NCBI GenBank assembly: GCA_910580105.1
Contig: CAJTWN010000003.1
Location: 124,001-188,000 of the forward strand
Reading direction: 5' to 3'
From: an uncultured Clostridia bacterium
GTDB lineage: Bacteria > Bacillota > Clostridia > Monoglobales > Monoglobaceae
DNA: 64,000 nt
Shown: one piece after another, positions 1-9,005 of the stretch
How positions within the stretch are numbered: the stretch's first letter is position 1
Layout of the letters: every line of letters begins with the position of its first letter
Program-made: the position numbers and the translations under genes
Notes under the pieces: generated by a model
What the model saw: only the letters and a program-made list of their open reading frames with translations
Told to the model about the DNA's origin: nothing
The model's database searches: none

Positions 1-2626
1 CAGAAGGAATATCATAGTCGCCGCCTCTGCGGATGTCAGTTCTTACAGAATCACCATTGAATGTGAGATATGCTCTTGCGCTTGTAATTACACCATCAAC
101 AACGTTCAGTTTAAATACTTCACCCTGTTTAGCGTTTGCAAGTTCATCAGCATTTCTGAGGTCAGGATCAGTTGTAGCTACCTGCAATTCTCCGCTTTCG
201 TCATAATACTCAACAGAGGTTACATCATAATCATCTACAACAGAATCACCAACGGAATCAATTACTACAATACCCTTAGAAGCAGAACCACCCAGTTCAG
301 CATTGAAGAGAACTGCAACTTTGATCATACCTGTGAAGTCATCTGCATCATAAAGTGCATATGAATATGCTTCACCATCAGACAAGTCAGCAATTGTTCC
401 TACTTCAGAATAATCTTTGCTTGCAGCATCGCCAAGTGCGATATCATCATTTTCAAGCTCGCTGTTGATATAGAATACAATTGTATTTTCATCAAGATCC
501 TGACCACCAAGTGTCATAGAACGTTCATTGTATTCACTCTTACCAACTTTTTCCTGACGAAGTGTTCCTTCGTTGATATCCTTTGTATCCGGCAATGTGA
601 TTGTTCTGATTCTGCCGTCAGAAACAGTGTTATAAGTAACAAGCTGTCCAACAAATGCATTTACGATTTCCGTAAGTTCAACATTGTCAAGTTTAGACGG
701 CTGGAATGTACCGCTTGTCGGATTCTGAGGATCAACACCGTTCAGGAGCGGCTGCAAATCAGCAGTCGGATTCTCAACGGTTACAGTTGTGTTGAGCTTA
801 TAATAGTTGTAAGAACCATCAGCATTCAACATGAGGAATGTTGCATCAGAGTTGCCCCATTCATCGGGAAGTGCATTTGTATTCAATACATAAGCATAAT
901 TTTCATTTCTATTATCAACGTCTTTGTTGTATGCAACAATCTTACCATATTCATCAATGTAGAAAGTACCATAAGTACCAGCCTTCAAAGTACCATTTGC
1001 ATAGTAACCTTCAGCTACGTCATATTTTGTACCTTCGATTTCATAAGCGCTGCCAGTAGCAGAAGTAGAAGAAGAAGATACAGAACGAACTGTTCCTTCA
1101 ACCTTAGAATCACCAAGAACTTTGATATCATAGTAATAACCAGAAATATCGTCTCTTGTGATGATTGTTACTACATCCCATGCTGCGAGCTTATTGTAAT
1201 CATAAGCAACACCATCTTTTGTGATGTTTACAATTGTATCATCTGTATCGTCATCAAAGATAACTTTCTTTACAGAGTTATAGTAAGAAGTAGAACCAAC
1301 TTCATTCTTGAATGTAAGTTCGCCTCTTTCGCTAACTTCTTCAACAACACCAGAAGTTGCAATTTCAACAAATACTACGTCATAGCCAGAAACGTTGTCA
1401 GTATCAACAACAGTAACTTTACCGCTCATAGCGCCGTCCGGATAGATCAAAGCTTTATCGTTTGCACCGTTTCCGAACATGTCTTCAAGACCTTCTGTAT
1501 AAGCAACGTTGTTATAAATAACTGTTGCATTTTCTTCGATTGTCAGCTTGGAAGCTGTTCTGTCAGAAGAATTCTTCAAATACTTAAGGTAACTTGCGTT
1601 GTTAGAATTTGCAGCATATTCAAATCCTTCATACTGATCAAGTGTGAAAGATGTGCTCTGGTTCTTACCAGATGTATAGGTCATAGAAAGAATTGTTGCA
1701 TCATCAACAGTTCTATCCTGCTGTACATAGAATACTACATTGTAACCCAAGTAGTTCCGTGCATCAGTCTGACCAACTTTGAATGTACGAGCTTCACCGA
1801 TTTCATAGTACTGTTCGTCATCATAGTTGTCAAGGATTTCAACTGTTACTGTCTCTTCAGCAGAAGTGTCAATTGCATTTGCACCTGTCAAAGAAGACAA
1901 GATGTTTTCAGTTACGATACCGTTGAGCTTAGATACCTTGAGGTACTGGCTCATCAAAGTACGTCTGTCATAACCATTTGTTCCGTCATAGATGATGTAT
2001 TCAGCATTCGGACCAAATACAGCTCTGTCCATGAGAGGTGTGTCAATTGCATTGTATGTAAGCTGTGCAACCAAACCTCTGGGAGCTGCCTGACCAACAG
2101 AACCGCCGTTTACACCACTAAGAAGGTCTGCTCTCTGCGCTGCTGCGAGGTAACCTGTCGGATATCCGCCGTTTGCATCAGCAAAAGGTTTGTAACCGAG
2201 AGTTTCCATGAGCATCTTGATTACTTCTTCGTATTTAACCGGATCTTCAGGACCAAAGTTTCCATCGCCATAACCATTTACAATGCCCTGATTAGAAGCC
2301 ATTGCAATGTAGCCGGAAGCCCAGTTGCTTGAAGGAACGTCGTTAAATACGGTAGCAGTCTGAGCAACTGAACCTGTGTTGCCCTGGATACGAGCAACAA
2401 TTACAGCAACCTCTGCTCTTGTAATCGTATCATTGGGTCTAAAATCATAGACGCCGTCGCCATCGTTGTCGTCACCTGTAAGGATGCCGAGCTTATTCAA
2501 TGTTTCGATCGCTTCATAATAGTTGTCTTCAGGCTTTACATCAGAAAATGTCTGAGCAAAAGCAACTGTGCTAATCATCATAGCAAATACAGCAACTAAA
2601 GCGATAACCTTTTTGAGATTTCTCAT
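1..2626 (-). CDS. SLH-domain surface (S-layer-like) protein, C-terminus outside window
   Basis: Secreted cell-surface protein, open for 875 codons and still open at the window edge. The start at 2626 follows AGGAGG at a good distance. Residues 1-24 form a signal peptide ending in AFA. Three SLH repeats follow (about residues 25-85, 88-150 and 150-215), with typical ITRAEVAVIV and NWASGYIAMA segments; the third is divergent. SLH domains bind pyruvylated secondary cell-wall polymer. The rest is acidic, rich in Asn, Thr, Asp and Tyr and apparently beta-rich, with no catalytic motif that I recognise. It has the same plan as the SLH protein at 43586-46339 (SLH first, then a long beta-rich body). 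Two consensus promoters upstream suggest very high expression, so it may be the main S-layer subunit; that role is inference. SLH assignment is sure. Confidence 0.85.
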   Translation of the reverse strand, partial: MRNLKKVIALVAVFAMMISTVAFAQTFSDVKPEDNYYEAIETLNKLGILTGDDNDGDGVYDFRPNDTITRAEVAVIVARIQGNTGSVAQTATVFNDVPSSNWASGYIAMASNQGIVNGYGDGNFGPEDPVKYEEVIKMLMETLGYKPFADANGGYPTGYLAAAQRADLLSGVNGGSVGQAAPRGLVAQLTYNAIDTPLMDRAVFGPNAEYIIYDGTNGYDRRTLMSQYLKVSKLNGIVTENILSSLTGANAIDTSAEETVTVEILDNYDDEQYYEIGEARTFKVGQTDARNYLGYNVVFYVQQDRTVDDATILSMTYTSGKNQSTSFTLDQYEGFEYAANSNNASYLKYLKNSSDRTASKLTIEENATVIYNNVAYTEGLEDMFGNGANDKALIYPDGAMSGKVTVVDTDNVSGYDVVFVEIATSGVVEEVSERGELTFKNEVGSTSYYNSVKKVIFDDDTDDTIVNITKDGVAYDYNKLAAWDVVTIITRDDISGYYYDIKVLGDSKVEGTVRSVSSSSTSATGSAYEIEGTKYDVAEGYYANGTLKAGTYGTFYIDEYGKIVAYNKDVDNRNENYAYVLNTNALPDEWGNSDATFLMLNADGSYNYYKLNTTVTVENPTADLQPLLNGVDPQNPTSGTFQPSKLDNVELTEIVNAFVGQLVTYNTVSDGRIRTITLPDTKDINEGTLRQEKVGKSEYNERSMTLGGQDLDENTIVFYINSELENDDIALGDAASKDYSEVGTIADLSDGEAYSYALYDADDFTGMIKVAVLFNAELGGSASKGIVVIDSVGDSVVDDYDVTSVEYYDESGELQVATTDPDLRNADELANAKQGEVFKLNVVDGVITSARAYLTFNGDSVRTDIRRGGDYDIPS

Positions 2627-2747
2627 TCTCAAATCCTCCTTATAAATATATAAATTTTATTTTTTTTTGAATTAATAGAAATTCATACGAAAAATAATCG
2701 TGGGCTAAAAGCACATAACTATACATATTGCTTTTAACTTAGTACAA

Positions 2748-2777
2748 ATTATAACACCATTTAGGGCTAAATGTCAA
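2748..2777 (-). promoter_or_regulatory. Sigma-A promoter P1 of the SLH gene
   Basis: On the minus strand TTGACA (2777-2772) and TATAAT (2753-2748) are separated by 18 bp. Both hexamers match consensus. The predicted transcript starts near 2741, giving a leader of about 115 nt before the ATG at 2626. Confidence 0.8.
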
Positions 2778-2779
2778 TA

Positions 2780-2960
2780 TTTAATTTCAATTTTAATTCT
2801 TTTGTAACATCTTTAACAAAAATTTACAGCCATCTTTGTATGCTTAAAGCGATTTGTCTATGAGAAAAGGCAAAAAAATTATTTTCTGATATCTTTTTCA
2901 TATTATCTATCGCCACCCTAACGACTACAAAGAAACGACTTCCAGTTTATTTCAATACTT
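2780..2960. other. AT-rich intergenic stretch between promoters
   Basis: Apart from the promoters on either side, this AT-rich stretch shows no open reading frame with a ribosome site, no long inverted repeat and no recognisable RNA. It would be the upper part of the long SLH leader if P2 is used. Confidence 0.5.
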
Positions 2961-2965
2961 CATAC

Positions 2966-2994
2966 ATTTTAATACCCCATTCGACTTCTGTCAA
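2966..2994 (-). promoter_or_regulatory. Second sigma-A promoter P2 upstream of the SLH gene
   Basis: On the minus strand TTGACA (2994-2989) and TAAAAT (2971-2966) are separated by 17 bp. It points to the SLH gene and would give a leader of about 330 nt containing P1. It could instead drive a small RNA; no terminator hairpin is obvious between the two promoters, so tandem promoters are the simpler reading. Confidence 0.65.
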
Positions 2995-3011
2995 GTGTTT
3001 TTGAAAAATGT

Positions 3012-3040
3012 TTGCTTTTTTAACACATTTGTGATATGAT
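3012..3040 (+). promoter_or_regulatory. Promoter of panBCD
   Basis: TTGCTT (3012-3017), 17 bp, TATGAT (3035-3040). Transcription would start near 3047 and produce a leader of about 240 nt ahead of panB. It lies back to back with P2 of the SLH gene. Confidence 0.6.
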
Positions 3041-3046
3041 GTCAAC

Positions 3047-3205
3047 GTCGTGTTACATTTTACATTTATTATGACGACAAAAGCTTTGATTGGGTTCCCA
3101 ACAGAGACTTATTTTTTACACGAAATCACTGGAGATATTGATACTTCACCGGTGGTTTTTGTCTCTGTATGCAAGGGTACCCCAGATCTTGGGTACTCTT
3201 TTCTT
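3047..3205 (+). ncRNA. Structured 5' leader of panBCD, candidate riboswitch or attenuator (possibly pan motif)
   Basis: The leader contains a perfect 8-bp pairing, ACAGAGAC (3101-3108) with GTCTCTGT (3161-3168), closing a 52-nt internal region that has its own small palindrome CACCGGTG. It is followed after 4 nt by a terminator-like hairpin at 3173-3200. An aptamer-like stem next to a terminator, 88 nt before panB, is the usual architecture of a transcription-attenuating riboswitch. A conserved RNA called the pan motif is known upstream of panB operons in Firmicutes; I cannot test a match by covariance here, so identity with it is inference. Confidence 0.4.
3173..3205 (+). terminator. Intrinsic terminator-like hairpin in panBCD leader
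   Basis: Left arm AAGGGTACCC (3173-3182) pairs with GGGTACTCTT (3191-3200) as 10 bp with one G-U, loop of 8 nt, followed by a T-rich tail. There is no gene ending upstream on this strand, so it most likely acts as a conditional terminator inside the leader. Confidence 0.6.
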
Positions 3206-3288
3206 TTACCCTCTATATCTAGTAATATTATTTTATATTATATAAGGTAAAAACACATACCACCAAATTGACATAAAGGAGGATTTTT

Positions 3289-4068
3289 ATGAAAAAAATT
3301 ACGACAAAAACCATCCGCCAACAAAAAGGACAGAATAAAATTACAATGCTTACCGCCTATGACTACCCAATGGCCAAAATAGTGGATACCGCCGGCTGCG
3401 ACATGATTCTTGTGGGGGACTCCCTGGGAAACGTAGTTTTAGGCTATGAAGATACCACACACGTAACCATGGAGGACATGCTTCATCACAGCCGGGCCGT
3501 TGCCCGCGGAACCGAACACGCGCTGATTGTCACCGATATGCCCTTTTTAAGCTATCACACAGGAAAATATGAAGCAGTCAGAAATGCAGGACGGCTAATT
3601 GCCGAAGGATTTGCAAACGCAGTCAAACTTGAAGGCGGTTCTGAAATTGCTGAAACTGTAAAAGCGATAACCGATGCCGGCATTCCGGTCTGCGGTCATC
3701 TTGGCCTCACCCCCCAGTCGGTCAACCAGTTGGGTGGATTTTCTATGCAAGCCAAAACAGAGGCTGCTGCTGAAAAACTTTTAGCCGATGCCAAATGTCT
3801 GGAAGACGCAGGGGCCTTTGCTGTTGTTTTAGAATGTATTCCGAGACAACTTGCCCGGCACGTCACCCAATCCCTCACTATTCCAACCATCGGCATTGGC
3901 GCAGGGAAGGAATGTGATGGGCAGGTACTGGTTCTATATGATATGCTGGGGCTATTTTCCGACTATGTCCCTTCATTTGTCAAAAAATACGCAGAACTGA
4001 ATACTGATGTCACAAGCGCAGTGAAAACCTATATTCAGGAGGTAAAAGAGGAGGTCTTTCCCATATGA
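3289..4068 (+). CDS. panB: 3-methyl-2-oxobutanoate hydroxymethyltransferase (ketopantoate synthesis)
   Basis: Transfers a hydroxymethyl group from 5,10-methylene-tetrahydrofolate to 2-oxoisovalerate, giving ketopantoate, the first committed step to pantothenate and CoA. Cytosolic TIM barrel of 259 residues, close to the usual 260-280. Visible family motifs are [12 protein letters not shown] near the N-terminus, [13 protein letters not shown] (metal and substrate site), [22 protein letters not shown] and [13 protein letters not shown] good AAGGAGG site precedes the ATG. It is the first gene of panB-panC-panD, whose reading frames overlap by four bases at each junction. panE (ketopantoate reductase) is not in the window. 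Expression is probably set by the structured leader upstream. Confidence 0.95.
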   Translation: MKKITTKTIRQQKGQNKITMLTAYDYPMAKIVDTAGCDMILVGDSLGNVVLGYEDTTHVTMEDMLHHSRAVARGTEHALIVTDMPFLSYHTGKYEAVRNAGRLIAEGFANAVKLEGGSEIAETVKAITDAGIPVCGHLGLTPQSVNQLGGFSMQAKTEAAAEKLLADAKCLEDAGAFAVVLECIPRQLARHVTQSLTIPTIGIGAGKECDGQVLVLYDMLGLFSDYVPSFVKKYAELNTDVTSAVKTYIQEVKEEVFPI

Positions 4069-4919
4069 AAATAATCCAACAAATTGATGCGCTGAAAAGC
4101 TATGCTTTATCCTGTAAAAAACAGGGAAAAACCATCGGTCTGGTTCCCACAATGGGTTATCTCCATGCAGGGCATCAGTCTCTTATCAGAAAATCTGCCG
4201 CAGAAAATGATATTACCATTGTGAGTATCTTTGTCAATCCGACACAATTTGGTGTTGGCGAGGACTTCGAAAGTTATCCGCGTGACCTCGCACACGATAC
4301 TGCTGCTGCCGAAGCAGCCGGTGCTTCCGTTATCTTTCACCCAACCGCGGAAGAAATGTATCCCAAAGGATACCATACCTATGTCAGCGTACAGGAAATC
4401 ACCTCTGTACTTTGCGGGAAATCCAGACCAACACATTTCCAAGGCGTAACCACAGTGGTTTCCAAACTTTTTCACATCAGTCATGCCGACAGGGCATATT
4501 TCGGGCAGAAAGACGCCCAGCAGCTGGCCGTTATTATGCGAATGGCCACAGATTTGAATATGGATACCATCATTGTTCCCTGTCCTATCGTCCGGGAACC
4601 GGACGGTCTGGCCATGAGTTCCCGCAACACCTATCTGTCTGCTGAAGAGCGTAAGCAGGCCCTTGTCCTAAGCCAAGGACTTTATGCAGCAGAAAAACTC
4701 TTTGCAGACGGTGAACGCAGTACCGCTTTCCTAAAGGAAACCGTCCGGCAAAAAATTCTTACAGCTCCCCTCGCCCGGATTGATTATGTTGAGCTTTTAA
4801 CCTATCCGGAACTAACGCCCTGCGAGACTGTTAAAAGCCAATGTCTGCTGGCTGTTGCCGTAAAGTTTGGAACTACACGGCTGATTGATAATATTCTTTT
4901 GGAGGTGCCGGAAAAATGA
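4065..4919 (+). CDS. panC: Pantothenate synthetase (pantoate--beta-alanine ligase)
   Basis: Joins pantoate and beta-alanine with ATP through a pantoyl-adenylate intermediate. The 284 residues match the usual length. Seen in order: the nucleotidyltransferase signature [16 protein letters not shown] (its HxGH in place of HIGH), [21 protein letters not shown] and the [16 protein letters not shown] segment, then the KMSKS-like loop [13 protein letters not shown]. The start overlaps the panB stop by four bases (ATGA), and the stop overlaps panD in the same way, so the three are translationally coupled. Confidence 0.95.
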   Translation: MKIIQQIDALKSYALSCKKQGKTIGLVPTMGYLHAGHQSLIRKSAAENDITIVSIFVNPTQFGVGEDFESYPRDLAHDTAAAEAAGASVIFHPTAEEMYPKGYHTYVSVQEITSVLCGKSRPTHFQGVTTVVSKLFHISHADRAYFGQKDAQQLAVIMRMATDLNMDTIIVPCPIVREPDGLAMSSRNTYLSAEERKQALVLSQGLYAAEKLFADGERSTAFLKETVRQKILTAPLARIDYVELLTYPELTPCETVKSQCLLAVAVKFGTTRLIDNILLEVPEK

Positions 4920-5248
4920 CCATCGAAATGATGCACGCAAAATTACACCGTGCAAAGGTAACGGACGCAAATCTGAATTATATCGGCAGCATCACCATCG
5001 ATGAGGACTGGATGGACGAAGTTGGAATCCTGAACAACGAAAAGGTACAGGTTGTAAATGTCACGAATGGGAATCGGCTGGAAACCTATGCCATTCCCGG
5101 CAAACGCGGAAGCGGAACTATTTGTTTAAACGGAGCCGCCGCACACAAGGCACAAAAGGGCGATATTGTGATTATCATTGCCTATGCCGCCATGGATTAC
5201 GAATCTGCAAAAACCTTCACACCAAAAGTTAAATTTCTCGGTAATTAA
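4916..5248 (+). CDS. panD: Aspartate 1-decarboxylase, pyruvoyl-dependent proenzyme
   Basis: Makes beta-alanine from L-aspartate, the second substrate of PanC. The proenzyme cleaves itself between Gly and Ser in the motif YIGSITID (Gly-23/Ser-24 here) to create the pyruvoyl group. Further family features are the [17 protein letters not shown] segment and [13 protein letters not shown], where the substrate-binding residues lie. At 110 residues it is shorter than the 126-residue E. coli enzyme but within the range seen in Firmicutes. Last gene of the operon, closed by a hairpin at 5275-5346. Confidence 0.95.
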   Translation: MTIEMMHAKLHRAKVTDANLNYIGSITIDEDWMDEVGILNNEKVQVVNVTNGNRLETYAIPGKRGSGTICLNGAAAHKAQKGDIVIIIAYAAMDYESAKTFTPKVKFLGN

Positions 5249-5274
5249 AGACAATTTGGATAACTATAAAAATA

Positions 5275-5346
5275 AAAAAGACGCATAGTGGCGTGCGCTT
5301 TAAAAGTATTGAACTTTTAAAGCGCGCATCATTTCGCGTCTTTTGT
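5275..5346. terminator. Bidirectional terminator between panD and the TSCPD gene
   Basis: Long inverted repeat with inner arms GCGCTTTAAAAG and CTTTTAAAGCGC around a 7-nt loop, and outer arms AAAAGACGC / GCGTCTTTT. A-run on the left and T-run on the right make it usable on both strands for the converging operons. Confidence 0.85.
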
Positions 5347-5472
5347 TAAAAAATTGACTTTTTCGTTTTTTCTGAAGCCCAGTGCCTCAAATCCTTCATT
5401 CCGCCTTCCAAGCCTCGGCAATTAATTCCCAAACAAGTTTACCGGCAAATGCAGGTGCCTTGCAATGCTTTT

Positions 5473-5733
5473 TTAATTATTCACCTGTGCTTTCGCCTGC
5501 ATTAATGCCTCCGCAAGCTGGGCCGGACAAGAGGTTCCTCTGCCGTTGCAATCAATATTTTGCAGCAATGCAATCACCTTCTCGACGTCCATACCCTCCA
5601 CCAGCTTTGCAACGCCCTGGGTATTCCCGGCACAACCGCTGATAAATTCAACATTATGCACCGTTTTTCCATCGGTCTCAAAATTGATTTGCCTGGAACA
5701 GGTCCCTTTTGTTCTATATGTAAAATGTTCCAT
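5473..5733 (-). CDS. TSCPD-domain protein (TIGR03905-like), small
   Basis: Small protein of 86 residues ending in the TSCPD-type element (RGTSCPAQLAEAL) that names the family; other cysteines lie in ISGCAGNTQG and NIDCNGRG. TSCPD domains also occur at the C-terminus of class II ribonucleotide reductases, where their role is not settled; this stand-alone form has no firm function. The start at 5733 is chosen because AGGAG lies five bases before that ATG; an upstream in-frame ATG would extend the protein into the preceding gene without a ribosome site. It lies 8 bases after the dehydratase activator gene and is the last of four co-directional genes, which hints at a cysteine-based or metal-related partner role. 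That link is inference. Confidence 0.8.
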   Translation of the reverse strand: MEHFTYRTKGTCSRQINFETDGKTVHNVEFISGCAGNTQGVAKLVEGMDVEKVIALLQNIDCNGRGTSCPAQLAEALMQAKAQVNN

Positions 5734-5741
5734 ATTTTCTC

Positions 5742-6725
5742 CTACCTCTTTACTCTGCTGAGTCCAGCATATTTTCCGCATTTATCGCCCCAAACAGCCA
5801 GCGTTTCTCCTTCCGATACCACTTTGACTACTTCGCACATATTCGGACAGTCATTACATTCAAAACTCGTTGGGGTAAATTCAAGACTTAACCGGTCAAA
5901 CCCTTTGAAAGCCGGCTTTACCTTCTCTTCTTCAATATATTCCTTGGCAAGAATGGCACAGCCTATCGCACCCATAACATTAAAATATTTCGGAATAATA
6001 ACCTCGTGCCCAACTTCATTTTCAAACGCGGCACGAATTCCTTTGTTTGCTGCAACACCGCCCTGGAAAATAAACGGCGGCTCTAATTTCTTGCCGCGGC
6101 CCAGATTATTGATATAATTCCGTACCAGCGCAGTACACAAACCCTTGATAATCTCCGCTTTCGAAAAACCATATTGCTGCTTTGCAATCATGTCCGACTC
6201 AGCAAACACTGTACAGCGTCCGGCAATCCGGACATCCTGCTTTGCAGACAGCGCCATATCCCCAAAATCCTCAATCGGAATCCCCAGCCGCTCTGCCTGA
6301 TGATCCAGAAAAGAACCTGTGCCGGCGGCACAAACGGTGTTCATTGCAAAATCTGTTACCATACCATCCTGCAAAATAATAATTTTAGAATCCTGACCGC
6401 CAATTTCAAAGATTGTAGAGGCTTCCGGATGATAGTGCAGCGTTGCTGTCGCATGTGCAGTTATTTCATTTTTTATAACATCGGCGCCTACCAAAACACC
6501 TGCCAACTCACGGCCGCTGCCCGTTGTACCGATACCCAAAATATCTTCATCCTTCAACTGAAGGTTTTCCTTCAAAAGGTTCATCCCTTTTTTAACGCTT
6601 TCCAACGGCTGTCCGTTTGCCCTGATATATTGGTTAAAATAAACTTCGTAATCCTCGCCCATCGCAATGACATTTGTACTGACCGAGCCAATGTCAATTC
6701 CCAAGTAATATTTCAACTGTATCAC
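5742..6725 (-). CDS. Acyl-CoA dehydratase activase, BadF/BadG/BcrA/BcrD ATPase family (HgdC-like)
   Basis: ATPase of the ASKHA fold that passes low-potential electrons to 2-hydroxyacyl-CoA dehydratase-type [4Fe-4S] proteins, driven by ATP hydrolysis. Motifs: GIDIGSVSTN phosphate-1 loop near residue 10, GTTGSGRELAG, EIGGQDSKIIIL, then CAAGTGSF and RCTVFAESDM, whose two cysteines in the homodimer hold a bridging [4Fe-4S] cluster in HgdC. The 327 residues exceed HgdC (about 260); the extra C-terminus carries ECNDCPNMC and GDKCGKYAG, so an additional metal site is possible. GTG start at 6725 with AAAGGA upstream. It lies directly behind two dehydratase-like subunits, its likely electron acceptors. 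Confidence 0.85.
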   Translation of the reverse strand: MIQLKYYLGIDIGSVSTNVIAMGEDYEVYFNQYIRANGQPLESVKKGMNLLKENLQLKDEDILGIGTTGSGRELAGVLVGADVIKNEITAHATATLHYHPEASTIFEIGGQDSKIIILQDGMVTDFAMNTVCAAGTGSFLDHQAERLGIPIEDFGDMALSAKQDVRIAGRCTVFAESDMIAKQQYGFSKAEIIKGLCTALVRNYINNLGRGKKLEPPFIFQGGVAANKGIRAAFENEVGHEVIIPKYFNVMGAIGCAILAKEYIEEEKVKPAFKGFDRLSLEFTPTSFECNDCPNMCEVVKVVSEGETLAVWGDKCGKYAGLSRVKR

Positions 6726-6748
6726 CCAATTCCTTTCACTGCTGTATC

Positions 6749-7936
6749 TTAAATCCGTGCACCGGTCATTTCTGCCCGTCCGGGAACATTTGCTTTTTCA
6801 CGCGGCTCTTCCCCGTGTCCAATTCCCTGTTCATGGTTTTCTATAGGACGCTGTTTTGCCATATGTTTTGAACGGCACAAATCCGTGAATGCCTCCAGCC
6901 TGGTCTTAACATGCGCTTCGCCCATCTGTTCATCCAGAGACAGAGACAAAACCGGCAAATTCAGCCGTTCTGAGATGGTAGGGAATTTCCCCAAGTTCAC
7001 CAATTCCGGCAAACACGCAAAAGGCATCAGATGAACAACGCCGTCAAAGCCGCGTTCCGCAAAATCAAAAACCCAACCCATATTCTCTTTATCATGTCCG
7101 CCGCAGTTCAGTGGCGCAACTTCATCCGACTTTTTGCAAATCCGATGGGATTTTGGGAAGGGCAGCCACTGCGGGACTATATTATGTTCTACCCAATCAG
7201 AGATATACTGAACGTTCTCAACCTCTACGCCCAAACCATTTAAAATTTCTTCCACATTTTTATTTACAGTACGTTCCATAATTACATAGATTTCACCGAC
7301 AATCCCCACGCGGATACGGTCTTTTTCTTCAACCTTTTTCCTGGGAATCGCATCAAACATGGCATTTGCCTTGTCATAAGCCGCCTTTATATCATGTGCT
7401 GTTTCACATTTCTCAAACATTTTCACAATCTTATTCCATGCCCGGTTATAATCACCGCTATGTATTTCATAGGCCCGCTGGATTTTCATCTTTTTCTCAA
7501 GTGTATCCATCCGTTTTATCAACTTATATGTAAATACTGCAATTTGCAGAATATCCGCAATGTTTTTTCCGTTGGTTACTTCCAAAACTTTATGATAGAA
7601 TGCCTTGAAATCCTTAAACATATTGTCAAAGACAACCACTTTGGTCGAATACCCCAACTCTTCCAAAACCTTTTGGTGCACATCGGGGTACATTCCGGCA
7701 CGGCAGGGGCCGCATCCTCCGGAGGTAACAATCATTTCGGCGCCAGCCTCTGCACATTCAATATAGGTTCCCATCATTACCTTAAACGGGAAACAAATGA
7801 ATTCCGGACTGTATTTGACACCAAGTTCCATGGTACGCTGTGACGGCCGCTGCGGCATAATAACCTCATGTCCCAGCTTTTCCATTAGCCGTTTGTACCC
7901 TGTCACACAGCCCATATGCGGAAATGAAACTTTCAT
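6749..7936 (-). CDS. 2-hydroxyacyl-CoA dehydratase-like / double-cubane-cluster-like protein (COG3581 type)
   Basis: Protein of 395 residues related to the D-component family of 2-hydroxyacyl-CoA dehydratases and to double-cubane cluster proteins. Conserved cysteines appear in FPHMGCVTGY, PEFICFPFK, SGGCGPCRAGMYPD, PLNCGGHDKE and PFACLPE, the pattern expected for Fe-S binding. In many Firmicutes this part is the C-terminal section of a single fused protein of about 1400 residues with activase domains; here it is separate. The ATG at 7936 has GAGAGG eight bases upstream and is preferred to a GTG three codons earlier. Substrate unknown: no CoA-transferase or acyl-CoA dehydrogenase gene accompanies it, so a fermentation role is not supported by context. 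Confidence 0.75.
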   Translation of the reverse strand: MKVSFPHMGCVTGYKRLMEKLGHEVIMPQRPSQRTMELGVKYSPEFICFPFKVMMGTYIECAEAGAEMIVTSGGCGPCRAGMYPDVHQKVLEELGYSTKVVVFDNMFKDFKAFYHKVLEVTNGKNIADILQIAVFTYKLIKRMDTLEKKMKIQRAYEIHSGDYNRAWNKIVKMFEKCETAHDIKAAYDKANAMFDAIPRKKVEEKDRIRVGIVGEIYVIMERTVNKNVEEILNGLGVEVENVQYISDWVEHNIVPQWLPFPKSHRICKKSDEVAPLNCGGHDKENMGWVFDFAERGFDGVVHLMPFACLPELVNLGKFPTISERLNLPVLSLSLDEQMGEAHVKTRLEAFTDLCRSKHMAKQRPIENHEQGIGHGEEPREKANVPGRAEMTGARI

Positions 7937-7977
7937 ATCTGACACCTCTCTATTCTAAACAAATCAAATTTATATCC

Positions 7978-8955
7978 CTATCCGCATTTGCGGATCTTCC
8001 TCTTAATCATATCGGTAAAGGCTTCAATACGGGTCTGCAAGTGATTTTCACCGGTATGTTCATCAATTCTGAGCGTCATAAACGGCACGCCGGAACCAGC
8101 AAAATCATGCTCAATTTCCTTACCAACCACAGAATCCGGCCCGCAGCCAAAAGCAGTAATATGAATCAGTCCATTGACCTTTTTATCCGCAATCATCACA
8201 TGGGCCGCCTGATATAATTTATCTGCAAATGTCCAGAAAATATCCCGCGTATTGGTTTTTCGGTACCTGTGCAGTTCCTCTTCCGTAAGCATATCAAACG
8301 TGATAACATTCACTTTCAGTGCACGAAGCTTTTTGATAATATCCATGCTGATAAAGGGATCATATACATTATAGACATATCCCAAAAGGCCGATGGTCGT
8401 ATCAAACTCCGGAAGTGCAAAATCTTCTGCTTTCTTTCCCTCAAATAAAACTGAAGCAGCTTCGTCCAGTGTCAAACCCATTTTGCACAGTTTGCGAAAA
8501 TAGGCAAAATCTGCGGCAGCTGCGCCCAGTGCAGCTTTCATCTGGCCTTTTGTCACACCCAATTTTTTTGCAACCGGCAGAAAACATTTCAGTTTTGCAG
8601 TGTCCTCCCGGCGGCAGTCAACCTCTGCAACCAAAAGTTTTGCTTCCGGTATGGTCATCTCAGCCAATTCCGGGAGACCAATATATTTGGGGCAGAACCA
8701 ATAGCCTTTTTCTATATGTACAAAGCGCGGACAAAAAATATAATCCACACCCTTTTCTATCAGATTTATCACATGGGCATTGTAAATTTTTATCGGCAGG
8801 CATATCTCTGGCACCGTAACCGCAATCCCTTTCTGTACAAGGCTTTTGGTCGACTTATCCGATAGTACAACTTCAAAGCCCAAATGTTCAAAAAGTGACC
8901 GCCACAACGGATAATAATACTGAAACAGCAATGCTCTTGGAATACCGATGCGCAT
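7978..8955 (-). CDS. Acyl-CoA dehydratase activase-related protein (DUF2229 / COG3580 type)
   Basis: Protein of 325 residues starting MRIGIPRALLF, a signature of the DUF2229 family found as the third module of large fused dehydratase-activase proteins. Cysteines in PEICLPIK, FCPRF, FCPKY and AFGCGPDS are likely Fe-S ligands. It opens the four-gene minus operon and has a consensus promoter at 9006-9034. With the COG3581-type partner it would form a heterodimer like HgdAB served by the ATPase at 5742-6725. The reaction is unknown; reduction of a difficult substrate by an ATP-driven Fe-S enzyme is the general expectation from the family. Confidence 0.75.
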   Translation of the reverse strand: MRIGIPRALLFQYYYPLWRSLFEHLGFEVVLSDKSTKSLVQKGIAVTVPEICLPIKIYNAHVINLIEKGVDYIFCPRFVHIEKGYWFCPKYIGLPELAEMTIPEAKLLVAEVDCRREDTAKLKCFLPVAKKLGVTKGQMKAALGAAAADFAYFRKLCKMGLTLDEAASVLFEGKKAEDFALPEFDTTIGLLGYVYNVYDPFISMDIIKKLRALKVNVITFDMLTEEELHRYRKTNTRDIFWTFADKLYQAAHVMIADKKVNGLIHITAFGCGPDSVVGKEIEHDFAGSGVPFMTLRIDEHTGENHLQTRIEAFTDMIKRKIRKCG

Positions 8956-9005
8956 AGATTTTTCACCTTCCAGCTCTTTTACATAATTAAACGTTTATCT
9001 TTTTT

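Noticed and set aside
5384..5461. Short minus-strand peptide frame behind the TSCPD gene (ends AFAGKLVWELIAEAWKAE)
   Set aside because: Looks protein-like but has no start codon after the preceding in-frame stop and no ribosome site; too short to support.
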